Of a stretch of 64,000 bases of DNA, positions 34,658 through 42,955 are shown piece after piece. Under the pieces are notes generated by a model. That model was not told the DNA's origin, did not search any database, and saw only the letters and a list, made by a program, of their open reading frames with translations. The position numbers and the translations under genes are program-made. This DNA is from Planococcus sp. CPCC 101016 (GTDB lineage Bacteria; Bacillota; Bacilli; Bacillales_A; Planococcaceae), in the NCBI RefSeq assembly GCF_007859295.1, contig NZ_VOHB01000002.1:372001-436000 (forward strand), in the 5' to 3' direction. Position 1 is the first letter of the stretch. The number at the start of each line of letters is the position of its first letter.

Positions 34658-35482
34658 TTAAAACGAGTTGCGTTGATCTTTTTTCGATGGGATGTCTTCA
34701 TCAATGTCCGCTTCTTCGCGGCGGACGGTTTCATTCACTACTTCAGTATCCTGCACTTTGCGTTTGCCGACAACGATTTCTTCGCTGACAACTTCTTTTT
34801 TGCTGACTTCTAAACGTTCTTCAGAGACAGGAATATGAATAGTTTCGCCATCGTCGTAAACGCCTTTATCTGTCAAACCGCCGTCTGTGGAGCTGACTTC
34901 TTCGTTTACCGGACGGCGCTCTATATAGACCTCTTCACGTTCAACCGGTACTTCAATGGTTTGTTGATCTTCGACAACATGTTTGCCGACATTCACTTCA
35001 CCTGTCTGCACCCGTTCTTTATCAACACTCAAGCGCTCTTCATGAAGGCGCAAATGCTCTTCTTCGTCATGGCTGCGAGCAGTAGAACCTGCAGCAGTTT
35101 CGGCTGTTCCAGCTTGAGTTCCTGTATAAGGCTTATAGGATGTTCCGTAGTCACTATTTACATAGAGGACTAGCTTGCCATTTTCCACCTGTTGGTAATA
35201 CTCATCCGCTTCGCTGCTTCCTAACCCCATTTGCGTGAAAGCATCCCGGGTAGAATCTTCTCCCGAAATAAAGGATTTGAATTTGCCCATCATATTATCG
35301 TCTTCCTGTGTATTCAAGTGAACATCCGTTTGACCTTGAACCATAGATAATTGGTCATCGTGCTTAGCGATTACGTACATATCTTCTTCATTGTAGCCTT
35401 GTGCTTTTAATTCACCGATTTTATGCAGAACTTCTGCCTGTACATCGTATGCCTGAATAAATGTTGTGCCTTTGTTTGTCAT
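34658..35482 (-). CDS. YsnF/AvaK-domain stress protein (DUF2382), copy 2
   Basis: A 274-residue paralogue of the neighbouring gene with the same two-part layout: 17M-like N-terminus (VLHKIGELKAQGYNEEDMYV) and DUF2382 repeats (LHEERLSVDKERVQTGEVNV, SEERLEVSKKEVVSEEIVVG), joined by a Thr/Ala/Gly-rich linker. ATG 35482 is chosen for its spacing from AGGAGG. It has its own sigma-B promoter and terminator, so the two copies are separate transcription units. Confidence 0.85.
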   Translation of the reverse strand: MTNKGTTFIQAYDVQAEVLHKIGELKAQGYNEEDMYVIAKHDDQLSMVQGQTDVHLNTQEDDNMMGKFKSFISGEDSTRDAFTQMGLGSSEADEYYQQVENGKLVLYVNSDYGTSYKPYTGTQAGTAETAAGSTARSHDEEEHLRLHEERLSVDKERVQTGEVNVGKHVVEDQQTIEVPVEREEVYIERRPVNEEVSSTDGGLTDKGVYDDGETIHIPVSEERLEVSKKEVVSEEIVVGKRKVQDTEVVNETVRREEADIDEDIPSKKDQRNSF

Positions 35483-35535
35483 TGTCAATTCCTCCTAATA
35501 GTGATAAATCACCTGTGAAGTAAGGTAATGATAAA

Positions 35536-35561
35536 CTACCCCGTTGCTTTTCAAAATAAAC
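35536..35561 (-). promoter_or_regulatory. Sigma-B promoter of YsnF copy 2
   Basis: Minus-strand GTTTAT (35561-35556), 14-base spacer, GGGTAG (35541-35536). In the 322-base gap 35483-35804 I see this, the Zur-controlled promoter on the other strand, and nothing else. Confidence 0.7.
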
Positions 35562-35726
35562 CCCCTTGCTATTGGAGCAAAGAGAAAAGCTTTTTATAAG
35601 TTTTGTTAGAAAGTACAGAAAACCTGTTGGAATATGGAGTATACATAGATTCAGCCGAACCGAATTTGAAGATAGAAGATAATTTTGAAAAGACATTAAA
35701 AATAGGACGACGGAAAAAATAGGGAC

Positions 35727-35773
35727 TTGCTTTACTATTAAATCTTATATAGAATTTAAAACGTAATCATTAC
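35727..35773 (+). promoter_or_regulatory. Sigma-A promoter overlapped by a Zur box
   Basis: TTGCTT (35727-35732), 17-base spacer, TAGAAT (35750-35755), then the dyad GTAATCATTAC (35763-35773) over the expected start site. The dyad with flanking AAAC and ATTTT resembles the Bacillus Zur consensus, so zinc-replete cells should repress the operon. Confidence 0.75.
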
Positions 35774-35804
35774 ATTTTAAAGAAATAAAGGAAGAGGAGA
35801 CAGC

Positions 35805-36926
35805 ATGATGGGAAGACATATTCCAGTTACGGTTTTGAGTGGTTATCTGGGAGCCGGCAAAACGACATTGCTGAATCATCTATTGCATAACCAAGAAAAT
35901 TTGAAGATAGCGGTCATAGTAAATGATATGAGTGAAGTAAACATTGACGCGGCATTAGTGAAGCAAGGCGGTTTTTCACAGACGCAGGAAAAATTGGTGC
36001 AAATGCAAAATGGCTGTATTTGCTGTACGTTGAGGGAAGACCTTATGGTGGAAGTGGAAAAGCTGGTTGAGCTTGGGAATATCGACTATATTGTCATTGA
36101 ATCCTCAGGAATCAGTGAGCCGCTGCCTGTAGCACAAACTTTTACATACAGTGATAAAGAAATAGGAATTGATTTAACGAAGCTTTGCCGTTTGGATACC
36201 TTAGTGACAGTGGTGGATGGCTATGCTTTTTGGAAGGATTTTGCATCAGGTGAGTCTTTGTTGGACAGAAAGCAGGAAACGACAGAAGAAGATGTCCGTG
36301 AAATTTTGGATTTGCTGATTGACCAAATTGAGTTTGCCAATGTAATTCTATTGAATAAAATGGATTTGGTGTCACCTCAGGAACGCATTCAACTGCATGG
36401 GTTGCTTGCAGCTTTGAATCCAGAGGCGCAGATCATCGAAACTGAGCACTCAAAAGTGGCTTTGGACAGGGTATTGAATACCGGTTTATTCGACTTTGAA
36501 AAGGCTAGCCAAAGTTCCGGCTGGCTCAAGGAACTGAACGGTGAGCATATACCTGAAACAGAGGAATACGGGATTTCTTCATTTGTTTACCGCAGCCAGA
36601 AACCATTTCATCCGCAACGGCTGATGGATTGGATTATGGAGTGGCCAGTGGAAATTGTACGTGCCAAAGGCTTTCTATGGTTAGCGACAAGGACAGATGC
36701 AACTGTTCTCCTGTCACAGGCAGGACCATCACTCGGCATTGAACATGCAGGACAATGGGATCTGGAAAATGGCGTTAAAATGACCGAATTGGTGCTGATC
36801 GGAATTGGCATGGACCAGGCGGATATTATAAGAGGACTGGATCTTTGTTTGCTGACAGATGAAGAAACCAGTCAGGACTGGACGGGATTCCATGATCCAC
36901 TTCCAGGGTTTCAATTACTTTCTTAA
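35805..36926 (+). CDS. COG0523 (CobW/ZagA-type) GTP-binding metallochaperone
   Basis: GTPase of 373 residues. Walker A is GYLGAGKTTLLN, the metal-binding motif is NGCICCTL, Walker B region VIESSG, guanine specificity NKMD, and a C-terminal CobW domain with FVYRSQKPFHPQRL is present. The Zur box in the promoter makes it a zinc-starvation GTPase like Bacillus ZagA (YciC) or ZigA, delivering zinc to essential enzymes. It is followed after 12 bases by an L33-like gene, another typical Zur target. Confidence 0.88.
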   Translation: MMGRHIPVTVLSGYLGAGKTTLLNHLLHNQENLKIAVIVNDMSEVNIDAALVKQGGFSQTQEKLVQMQNGCICCTLREDLMVEVEKLVELGNIDYIVIESSGISEPLPVAQTFTYSDKEIGIDLTKLCRLDTLVTVVDGYAFWKDFASGESLLDRKQETTEEDVREILDLLIDQIEFANVILLNKMDLVSPQERIQLHGLLAALNPEAQIIETEHSKVALDRVLNTGLFDFEKASQSSGWLKELNGEHIPETEEYGISSFVYRSQKPFHPQRLMDWIMEWPVEIVRAKGFLWLATRTDATVLLSQAGPSLGIEHAGQWDLENGVKMTELVLIGIGMDQADIIRGLDLCLLTDEETSQDWTGFHDPLPGFQLLS

Positions 36927-36938
36927 AGAGAAAAAGAG

Positions 36939-37076
36939 ATGAGAATCAATATAGTATTAGCATATACTGCAACAGGGGACCGAGATGACAGCACAACTAA
37001 AAACAAGCGGACAAATCCGAAACGTACGGAACTGAAGAAATACAGCGTCGTCTCAAAAAAGTTACTATTCACTTGA
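36939..37076 (+). CDS. rpmG: Zinc-free ribosomal protein L33 paralogue, C-terminus frameshifted
   Basis: A 45-residue frame beginning [20 protein letters not shown] and continuing [16 protein letters not shown], clearly L33. The CxxC zinc knuckles are absent (AYTATGD in place of CTECG), the C-minus type used when zinc is scarce. After KKYS the frame departs from the family and stops early; shifting by one base restores RLKKVTIH, matching the usual RLKKxTLHRETK ending. A one-base deletion near 37046 therefore seems likely, and the tail beyond is also eroded. It is either a decaying gene or a sequence error. It is cotranscribed with the Zur-controlled GTPase. Confidence 0.75.
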   Translation: MRINIVLAYTATGDRDDSTTKNKRTNPKRTELKKYSVVSKKLLFT

Positions 37077-37168
37077 AAATCAAACAGTTTTCAGGGATTT
37101 TAAATAAGCCATGCTTTTATTTTTAAGAATTTTTCCACTGCGATAAGACATTTTATAAAAATTTCTCA

Positions 37169-37196
37169 ACAGCAGATAGAGGTCTGCTGTTTTTTG
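37169..37196 (+). terminator. Terminator of the Zur operon
   Basis: CAGCAGA / TCTGCTG arms followed by six T. It lies between the L33 remnant and rsbQ. Confidence 0.8.
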
Positions 37197-37280
37197 TTGT
37201 ATAAGAAATCAGTTCTAAAGAATGAAATGTCCAAACAACATACAGTTCTCAAATGATATGCAGTAATATTGAACTATTGG

Positions 37281-37289
37281 TGCTATGAT
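37281..37289 (+). promoter_or_regulatory. Possible extended -10 promoter of rsbQ
   Basis: TGCTATGAT is an extended -10 element; no clear -35 is visible. It lies 71 bases before the rsbQ ATG. Confidence 0.4.
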
Positions 37290-37360
37290 TAGGAAATAAT
37301 TTGCATTTAAAGAAAAGTAATCTTTTTTTAATTATTAAAATACAGAAAGCAGGAATCTCG

Positions 37361-38161
37361 ATGAGCATCGAAATTTTAAAGCGCAACAACGTTCAAGTGA
37401 CCGGGCAAGGCGAAAAAACCTTGTTATTCGGCCATGGTTTTGGCTGTGATCACCGAGTCTGGAGCAATACCATCAAAGAGTTTGAAGGGGATTACAGAGT
37501 GGTCACATTCGACTATGTGGGATCGGGAAACAGTGACAAGACCGCTTATTCAAAAGAGCGGTACAGCACTTTAGACGGCTACAAGCAGGATCTCTTGGAA
37601 GTCTGTGACGCATTGGAACTTAAGGAAATGATATTCGTTGGGCATTCTGTCAGCGCCATGATCGGCATGCTGGCGTCGATTGAGCGTCCGGAACTGATGG
37701 AAAAAATGGTCATGATCGGACCATCTCCATACTATATGAACCAACCTGGCTATAACGGCGGATTTGAACAAACGGATATTGATGAATTATTGGATATGAT
37801 GGAAACCAATTATAAAGAATGGGCGAAGTACTTGGCACCTGTCGTCATGCAAAATGAGGAGCGTCCTCAATTGGCAGAAGAGTTTGAGCAGCTCCTGTGT
37901 TCGAATGATCCAATGATTGCACGGCAGTTTGCTGAAGTGACGTTTACTTCAGACTTACGTGATAAGTTGGATAAAGTGACAGTGCCAACCCTGATTCTTC
38001 AGCCTAAATTTGATGCGATTGCGCCGCCTGAAGTTGGTCGGTATGTCCACGACCATATCGCAGGCAGTCAAATGATTGTGATGGAAGCTGTGGGACATAA
38101 CCCGCATTTGAGCGATTCTGCAGAAACGGCGAAATACATCAAGGCATACTTGGCAAATTAG
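37361..38161 (+). CDS. rsbQ: Alpha/beta hydrolase RsbQ
   Basis: A 266-residue hydrolase closely resembling Bacillus subtilis RsbQ throughout (FGHGFGCDHRVW, FDYVGSGNSD, RYSTLDGYKQDLLEVCDALE, GPSPYYMNQPGYNGGFEQ). The catalytic triad is S96 (FVGHSVSAM), D218 and H246. RsbQ is known to make or modify a small hydrophobic cofactor that activates the PAS domain of the phosphatase RsbP in the energy-stress branch of sigma-B. Here the next gene, 13 bases downstream, carries an RsbP-like PAS fused to GGDEF instead of a phosphatase. ATG 37361 fits the family start. Confidence 0.9.
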   Translation: MSIEILKRNNVQVTGQGEKTLLFGHGFGCDHRVWSNTIKEFEGDYRVVTFDYVGSGNSDKTAYSKERYSTLDGYKQDLLEVCDALELKEMIFVGHSVSAMIGMLASIERPELMEKMVMIGPSPYYMNQPGYNGGFEQTDIDELLDMMETNYKEWAKYLAPVVMQNEERPQLAEEFEQLLCSNDPMIARQFAEVTFTSDLRDKLDKVTVPTLILQPKFDAIAPPEVGRYVHDHIAGSQMIVMEAVGHNPHLSDSAETAKYIKAYLAN

Positions 38162-38174
38162 AGGAGTGAACACA

Positions 38175-39110
38175 TTGGAACAAAGACTCGATAGAGCGCC
38201 TTGTGGTTATTTGGTTCTGGACCAGGAATTGCGCATCGTTGAAATGAATACAACATTGCAGAACATGACTGGGACAAATAATTCACAGCATATGCATGAT
38301 TTGCTGACAATCGCTTCACGGGTTTATTTTCAGACGTATTTCACGCCCTCGATTAAGATGCATGGTACTGTAAATGAAATGTTTTTGACGCTGAAAAGTG
38401 ATCAGGGGCCAATGCCGGTCCTAATGAATACAACAGAACATGAAGGATTTTACGAATGTGCTTTGATTCAAATGAGTGTTCGGGGAGAGTATGAAAAAGA
38501 ATTGCTGTTGGCAAAGCGCAATGCTGAAAAGATTAACCGGGAAACAGCACAAGCTTATGAAAAATTGCAGACTTTGATGAATGAAGTGGAATGCAAACAG
38601 CAGGAATTAGTGAATCTTAACTCAGAACTTCAGCAACTGGCAACTACAGACTCGCTGACTGGTTTGAAAAATCGCCGTTACTTGGAAGACAGGCTTGAGG
38701 AGTTTTTGGCACAGGCAAAAAATGGCCGAGAAATTGCAATCTTGATTTTGGACATCGATCATTTCAAGAAAGTCAATGATACCTATGGCCATCAGACGGG
38801 CGATGCCGTGCTTCAAGAATTAGCGGACCGGCTAAAAAAGGAAGTGGGATCTGCTGATATCGTGGCACGTCTTGGCGGTGAAGAATTTATAGTAGTTATG
38901 CCGGACGCGGATACAGAAAAAGGCTTGGCTATGGGCACTGCCTTATGCACTCATATGGAATCCGCTGACTGGGCGCATGTGCCTGTCACAGTCAGTATAG
39001 GTGTGGCAGCATATGAGCAGGGAGATGAAGTGGTTAGTCTGCTGTCGCGGGCGGATGAATTCCTTTATAAAGCCAAAGCGGCTGGAAGAAACCAGGCTCT
39101 TGGAAGTTGA
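38175..39110 (+). CDS. RsbP-like PAS domain protein with GGDEF diguanylate cyclase domain
   Basis: A 311-residue protein. Residues 1-110 match the PAS domain of RsbP (RAPCGYLVLDQELRIVEMNT, MHDLLTIASRVYFQTYF, VLMNTTEHEGFYECALIQMS, EYEKELLLAKRNAE); a coiled coil spans about 110-155; a GGDEF domain follows (TDSLTGLKNRRYLEDRL, ILDIDHFKKVNDTYGH, ARLGGEEFIVVMP, ADEFLYKAKAAGRNQ). The GGEEF active site is intact, so it should make cyclic di-GMP. The start is TTG with GAGGAG correctly spaced; an in-frame GTG overlaps that site. The operon with rsbQ suggests the same cofactor controls the cyclase. Confidence 0.9.
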   Translation: MEQRLDRAPCGYLVLDQELRIVEMNTTLQNMTGTNNSQHMHDLLTIASRVYFQTYFTPSIKMHGTVNEMFLTLKSDQGPMPVLMNTTEHEGFYECALIQMSVRGEYEKELLLAKRNAEKINRETAQAYEKLQTLMNEVECKQQELVNLNSELQQLATTDSLTGLKNRRYLEDRLEEFLAQAKNGREIAILILDIDHFKKVNDTYGHQTGDAVLQELADRLKKEVGSADIVARLGGEEFIVVMPDADTEKGLAMGTALCTHMESADWAHVPVTVSIGVAAYEQGDEVVSLLSRADEFLYKAKAAGRNQALGS

Positions 39111-39123
39111 TGCAAAGCTGTAA

Positions 39124-39156
39124 GATACATCCGCCTTCAAGGTGGATGTATTTTTG
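39124..39156 (+). terminator. Terminator of the rsbQ operon
   Basis: ATACATCC-GCC / GGT-GGATGTAT arms with a TTCAA loop and five T. Confidence 0.8.
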
Positions 39157-39181
39157 GATTGTGAATAATAAAATAAATCTA

Positions 39182-39209
39182 TTACAATTTATGTTGCAAC
39201 AGCTATAAT
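39182..39209 (+). promoter_or_regulatory. Sigma-A promoter of the RsbR-like gene
   Basis: TTACAA (39182-39187), 16-base spacer, perfect TATAAT (39204-39209), 38 bases before the chosen ATG. Confidence 0.65.
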
Positions 39210-39246
39210 GGAGCAAACGAGAATATTTTTGTCTTTGGAGGTTCTG

Positions 39247-40086
39247 ATGGAAAAAGATAATCGATTGCTGGGGGAACGGGTATTAGCGGATAAGGAATTA
39301 ATCGCTCAATTGATTCATGAAGAAGTGGTCAGAGACCTTCCGGCTGAACAGCTTCAAGCAAACGAAGCTTTTCTCGACACGGTCAATAGGACTCGAATCG
39401 ATTTTATCGCATTGATTGGCGAATCAATCTGCAATAGCTGCGATGTTCAAAAAGTTTACAGTAATATTCAGAAGTGGGGAGATAGGACAGGAAACTTTTT
39501 CCTGGAGAATGACAGTTCACTCGATGACGCGTTGGCGGAAACTTCACTTTACCGTAAACATATTGGGAAAGTCATCAAAACAGAAGCTGTACAAAAAGAA
39601 ATGAAGCTTCAGCTTCTTTTTGATGTTATGGAGTTTTTCCACTCTTTGCTAGATTATGCCGCTTATTCGTACACTCACGCTTATACGGAGTCGTATCAGC
39701 GGAAGTTGAAATCAGCGAGAAAAGAATTTCTTGAACTTTCTGCCCCGGTAGTGCCTGTCAGTGACCAAGTGGCCATTTTGCCTTTAGTGGGCAGTATAGA
39801 AATTGATCGGGCCCGCTACATTCTGGAGAAAACATTGCTGTCTGCGAACCAGTTGAAAATAAGCGTCCTGATTGTGGATTTATCCGGAGTGGTGCGGGTG
39901 GATTCGATGGTAGCGGAACAGATCATCAAAATTATTCAATCGCTGAAGCTGGTTGGTGTACGTTCAATTTTGACAGGGATACGACCTGAAATTGCCAGAA
40001 CATTGACTGAAATTGGGGTCGACTTGAAAGATTTGGAGATCGGCGGCAGTTTGAAACGTGTATTGGAACAAATGAAAGTCGAATAA
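39247..40086 (+). CDS. RsbR-family STAS domain protein (stressosome component)
   Basis: A 279-residue protein. The N-terminal about 150 residues are helical and globin-like without obvious haem ligands; the C-terminal STAS domain spans about 160-275. STAS text VVRVDSMVAEQIIKIIQSLK and VGVRSILTGIRPEIARTLTE follows RsbR; S and T stand at the two positions phosphorylated by RsbT in RsbRA (T171 and T205). ATG 39247 follows TTGGAGG; an upstream ATG lies in the -10 element and is impossible. It likely joins the stressosome feeding sigma-B. No rsbS or rsbT is adjacent, so it is an orphan paralogue. Confidence 0.85.
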   Translation: MEKDNRLLGERVLADKELIAQLIHEEVVRDLPAEQLQANEAFLDTVNRTRIDFIALIGESICNSCDVQKVYSNIQKWGDRTGNFFLENDSSLDDALAETSLYRKHIGKVIKTEAVQKEMKLQLLFDVMEFFHSLLDYAAYSYTHAYTESYQRKLKSARKEFLELSAPVVPVSDQVAILPLVGSIEIDRARYILEKTLLSANQLKISVLIVDLSGVVRVDSMVAEQIIKIIQSLKLVGVRSILTGIRPEIARTLTEIGVDLKDLEIGGSLKRVLEQMKVE

Positions 40087-40090
40087 CCGC

Positions 40091-40126
40091 AAAAATGCTG
40101 AAGCCCTCGGGCTTCAGCATTTTTTA
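40091..40126. terminator. Bidirectional terminator between rsbR-like gene and dapA
   Basis: Near-perfect AAATGCTGAAGCCC / GGGCTTCAGCATTT arms with A and T runs at both ends. Confidence 0.9.
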
Positions 40127-40135
40127 TTGCTAACT

Positions 40136-41026
40136 TTAATTTGTTACAGCTTCTGAATGGATATCGGGCAAAGATTTACGCAAGGTCATTGTTTCTTCCT
40201 CTGTTAACGGAATCATCGGCAAGCGCACTCCGCCTACTTCAACACCGGTCAAGTTAAGTGCAGCTTTGACAGGAGTAGGATTCGGTGCCGCGAACAATGC
40301 GTTCATCGTCGGCAATAGTCTCCGGTGAATGGCAGCAGCCGTTTTCACATCGCCAGTTTTGAAGCTGGTGATCATATCCTGCATATCGTTGCCGATAATA
40401 TGCGCCGAAACTGAGACAATTCCGGTTCCGCCGATTGACAGCATCGGCAAGGTCAGACTGTCGTCGCCGCTGTAAACAGAAAATGAATCCGGAGTTTTTT
40501 CGATGATTTCTGCAGCTGCATCCAAGTCGCCGCTCGCTTCTTTAACAGAGACGATGTTGTCGATTTGGGACAGGCGAATGATCGTCTCCGGAGACATATT
40601 GACCACGCTGCGGCCTGGAATATTGTAAAGCATGATCGGCAGTCTGGTAGACTGGGCAATTGCCTGGAAATGCTGGAACATGCCTTCTTGGGAAGGTTTG
40701 TTGTAATAAGGCGTGACCAGCATGATGCCGTCAACGCCTGCTTCTTCCGCTTGTCTGGTCAATGAAATGGAAGCGCGTGTATTGTTTGAACCAGTTCCTG
40801 CGATTACCGGAATTCGTCCGGCGACTGTGTTGACGGTGAATTGGAACAATTCCACTTTTTCGTCTGTCGATAAAGTCGGAGATTCTCCCGTAGTACCGGC
40901 GACGACAAGGCCGTCTGAACCGTTTGCGATTAAATGCTCTATTAGTTTTTGCGTCGCTGGAAAATCGATTTCTCCATGGCGATCGAAAGGCGTCACCATT
41001 GCTGTGATTACTTGGCCGAAATTCAT
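40136..41026 (-). CDS. dapA: 4-hydroxy-tetrahydrodipicolinate synthase DapA
   Basis: Aldolase of 296 residues condensing pyruvate with aspartate semialdehyde, first committed step of lysine and diaminopimelate synthesis. GTTGESPTLSTDE, the tyrosine of MLYNIPGR and the Schiff-base lysine of IVSVKEASGD are present. I chose the ATG at 41026 with AAAGGGTG upstream; the longer frame runs into the leader. The gene is preceded by a lysine riboswitch, so end-product control at the mRNA level is clear. It stands alone rather than in a dap operon. Confidence 0.95.
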   Translation of the reverse strand: MNFGQVITAMVTPFDRHGEIDFPATQKLIEHLIANGSDGLVVAGTTGESPTLSTDEKVELFQFTVNTVAGRIPVIAGTGSNNTRASISLTRQAEEAGVDGIMLVTPYYNKPSQEGMFQHFQAIAQSTRLPIMLYNIPGRSVVNMSPETIIRLSQIDNIVSVKEASGDLDAAAEIIEKTPDSFSVYSGDDSLTLPMLSIGGTGIVSVSAHIIGNDMQDMITSFKTGDVKTAAAIHRRLLPTMNALFAAPNPTPVKAALNLTGVEVGGVRLPMIPLTEEETMTLRKSLPDIHSEAVTN

Positions 41027-41090
41027 AAAGAACACACCCTTTTCTAATTTTTGTCGAAGCTTAGAGGTGAGGGGCCAGTCAGGAATGAAC

Positions 41091-41328
41091 AAAAAAAGCA
41101 GCAACGAGGGGTCCCGTTGCTGCAGTAGAAACAATGTTTATCATTCGTTCCTGTGCATCAGATAGCCCTCCATATAGTTTCCTATATGACAGTCCTGCAT
41201 CTATTCGATGCAGACCCAGCGAACAGGAACATGAGATTCCCGCCACTTCGGCAAATCCCCCTTTCGGCAAACGTCAATGGATCTCATCATCCTCGTTTTG
41301 CGTACTGATGGTTTTTGCGCCTCTATCC
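41091..41328 (-). promoter_or_regulatory. Lysine (L-box) riboswitch with terminator
   Basis: Minus-strand aptamer from about 41328 to 41160. P1 uses GGATAG / CTATC; core blocks AGAGGCGCAAAAACC, AGTACGC, GAGGATGATGAGATC, AAAGGGGGA, GCCGAAGTGGCGGG, GCTGGGTCTGC, GCAGGACTGTC and GGAGGGCTATC follow the L-box consensus in order. A terminator GCAGCAACG / CGTTGCTGC with seven T lies at 41123-41091. Lysine binding should stop transcription before dapA. Confidence 0.93.
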
Positions 41329-41438
41329 TACTCCATGTAAAATGGAGCAAGAAATATTTAATTAGCTGTACTATAACAAATTTTGCTGTCCATTGCAAGG
41401 TGAAGAACATAAAATTTTATCGGAAAGGAGTGGGTGAG

Positions 41439-42050
41439 ATGAACGAACTGGCATATGAACGGCAATTGAACATCGCCACGGCAGGGAATCAGCCAGGTTT
41501 TACCGATTCTCTGCACCACAACCGCTATGAGCCGACTCCTTATGAATTGCTCGACAGGCTCTTTCAAGATTATCACCTGATGCCTGAAGACCGGCTGGTG
41601 GATGTCGGATGCGGAAAAGGACGCCTCAATTTTTATGTCCACCATTTATTTGGTATCGAAAGTGCAGGAATCGAAATGAATCCGGTATTTTATGGAGAAG
41701 CTTTAGAAAATAAAAAACATTATTCTAAAACGCATAAAATTTCGGAGAATATGATCGAGTTTTATAATTGTCTGGCTCAGGATTACCCCATCCATGCACG
41801 GGACAATAAATTTTATTTCTTCAATCCATTTTCAGTGCAGGTATTCATTAGTTTTATTAATCGAGTGCTGGATTCAGCTGAAACAGCTCCGCGGACGGTG
41901 GAACTGATTTTATTTTTTGCTCCGCAGGAATATAGCGATTTCCTGGAAAACAGTACCATTTTTGAATTGGTGGAGGAGGTTCAGCTGACCGGTTTCTATA
42001 AGGAGCCACGAGAGCGTTTTTTAATTTATCGTCTGCCCAAAATGGATTAG
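41439..42050 (+). CDS. Class I SAM-dependent methyltransferase
   Basis: A 203-residue protein with SAM-binding motif LVDVGCGKGRLNFYVHHLFG followed by GIEMNP. A post-I acidic residue is present and FYFFNPFSVQVF stands where motif IV is expected, with NPF-type residues resembling N-methylase loops. The substrate is unknown. GAAAGGAG precedes the ATG by eight bases. It is divergent from dapA and stands alone. Homologues are common in Bacillaceae as conserved methyltransferases of unknown target. Confidence 0.82.
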   Translation: MNELAYERQLNIATAGNQPGFTDSLHHNRYEPTPYELLDRLFQDYHLMPEDRLVDVGCGKGRLNFYVHHLFGIESAGIEMNPVFYGEALENKKHYSKTHKISENMIEFYNCLAQDYPIHARDNKFYFFNPFSVQVFISFINRVLDSAETAPRTVELILFFAPQEYSDFLENSTIFELVEEVQLTGFYKEPRERFLIYRLPKMD

Positions 42051-42109
42051 AAGTAAGAGGGCAACGGGTATGCTTAGAATAAAAAACAATTGTGAAGCGA
42101 GGGAGCCTT

Positions 42110-42955
42110 ATGGAATGGAAAGGGAGAAAAGCCAGCAGAAATGTTGAAGACCGGCGTGGCAAAGGCGGTGCAGTGGTAGCGGGAGGCGGAATTGGAGGCA
42201 TCCTGATTGTGCTGTTGGTGGCGTTCTTAGGCGGTGATCCGGGTGTCGTCCTGGATCAATTGGGCGGGTCTGCAGGAACAAGCTCAGTCCAGCCGTATGA
42301 AGCGACAGCGGAAGAAGAAGAGCTGGCAGAATTTGTCTCGGTTGTTCTCGCGGATACAGAAGAGGTGTGGACAGAAGTCTTTGCGGAAGAAGGCCTGGAA
42401 TACGTTGAGCCGACACTTGTACTTTATACAGGAAGTGTCGAATCCGCATGTGGAACGGCAGGTGCGGCCGTCGGTCCTTTCTATTGTCCAGGGGATGACA
42501 AATTGTATATTGATTTAAGTTTTTACGATGAACTGCAGAACCAATTCCAGGCTCCCGGTGATTTTGCCATGGCCTACGTGGTTGCGCACGAAGTGGGGCA
42601 TCATGTACAGAACCTGCTTGGCGTCATGAAAGAGGTCCAGCCTCTGCGCAATCAATTAAGTGAAGAAGAATACAACAAAGTGCAGGTTCGTCTGGAGCTG
42701 CAGGCCGATTACCTGTCGGGTGTCTGGGCACATCATGCACAAGGTATGGGTTATTTGGAGGAAGGCGATCTGGAGGAAGCACTGACAGCGGCAAGCGCAG
42801 TGGGAGATGATACCATCCAGCAGCGGTCACGCGGTTATGTAGTGCCGGAAAGCTTTACCCATGGCAGTTCGGAACAGCGCAAGCGCTGGTTCTACAAAGG
42901 CTTCCAAGCCGGTAATCTAAAAGAAGGCGATACCTTCAATGCGACCGATTTGTGA
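42110..42955 (+). CDS. Neutral zinc metallopeptidase (YpfJ family)
   Basis: A 281-residue membrane-bound peptidase. A single N-terminal helix (about residues 20-45, Gly/Val-rich) anchors it; the catalytic HEVGHH (HExxH) is in YVVAHEVGHHVQ, and LELQADYLSGVWAH supplies the third ligand. CGTAGAAVGPFYCPGD with two cysteines is typical of the family. ATG 42110 follows GAGGGAG; an earlier in-frame GTG is weaker. The extracytoplasmic domain probably acts in envelope protein turnover. Substrate unknown. Confidence 0.88.
   Translation: MEWKGRKASRNVEDRRGKGGAVVAGGGIGGILIVLLVAFLGGDPGVVLDQLGGSAGTSSVQPYEATAEEEELAEFVSVVLADTEEVWTEVFAEEGLEYVEPTLVLYTGSVESACGTAGAAVGPFYCPGDDKLYIDLSFYDELQNQFQAPGDFAMAYVVAHEVGHHVQNLLGVMKEVQPLRNQLSEEEYNKVQVRLELQADYLSGVWAHHAQGMGYLEEGDLEEALTAASAVGDDTIQQRSRGYVVPESFTHGSSEQRKRWFYKGFQAGNLKEGDTFNATDL

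Noticed and set aside
39208-39246. Upstream ATG start for the RsbR-like gene
   Set aside because: That ATG overlaps the TATAAT -10 element, so it cannot be on the transcript; the ATG at 39247 has a good ribosome binding site.
41091-41328. T-box leader before dapA, suggested by a GGGACC sequence in the terminator hairpin
   Set aside because: No T-box consensus or specifier loop; all L-box blocks are present in order, so it is a lysine riboswitch.
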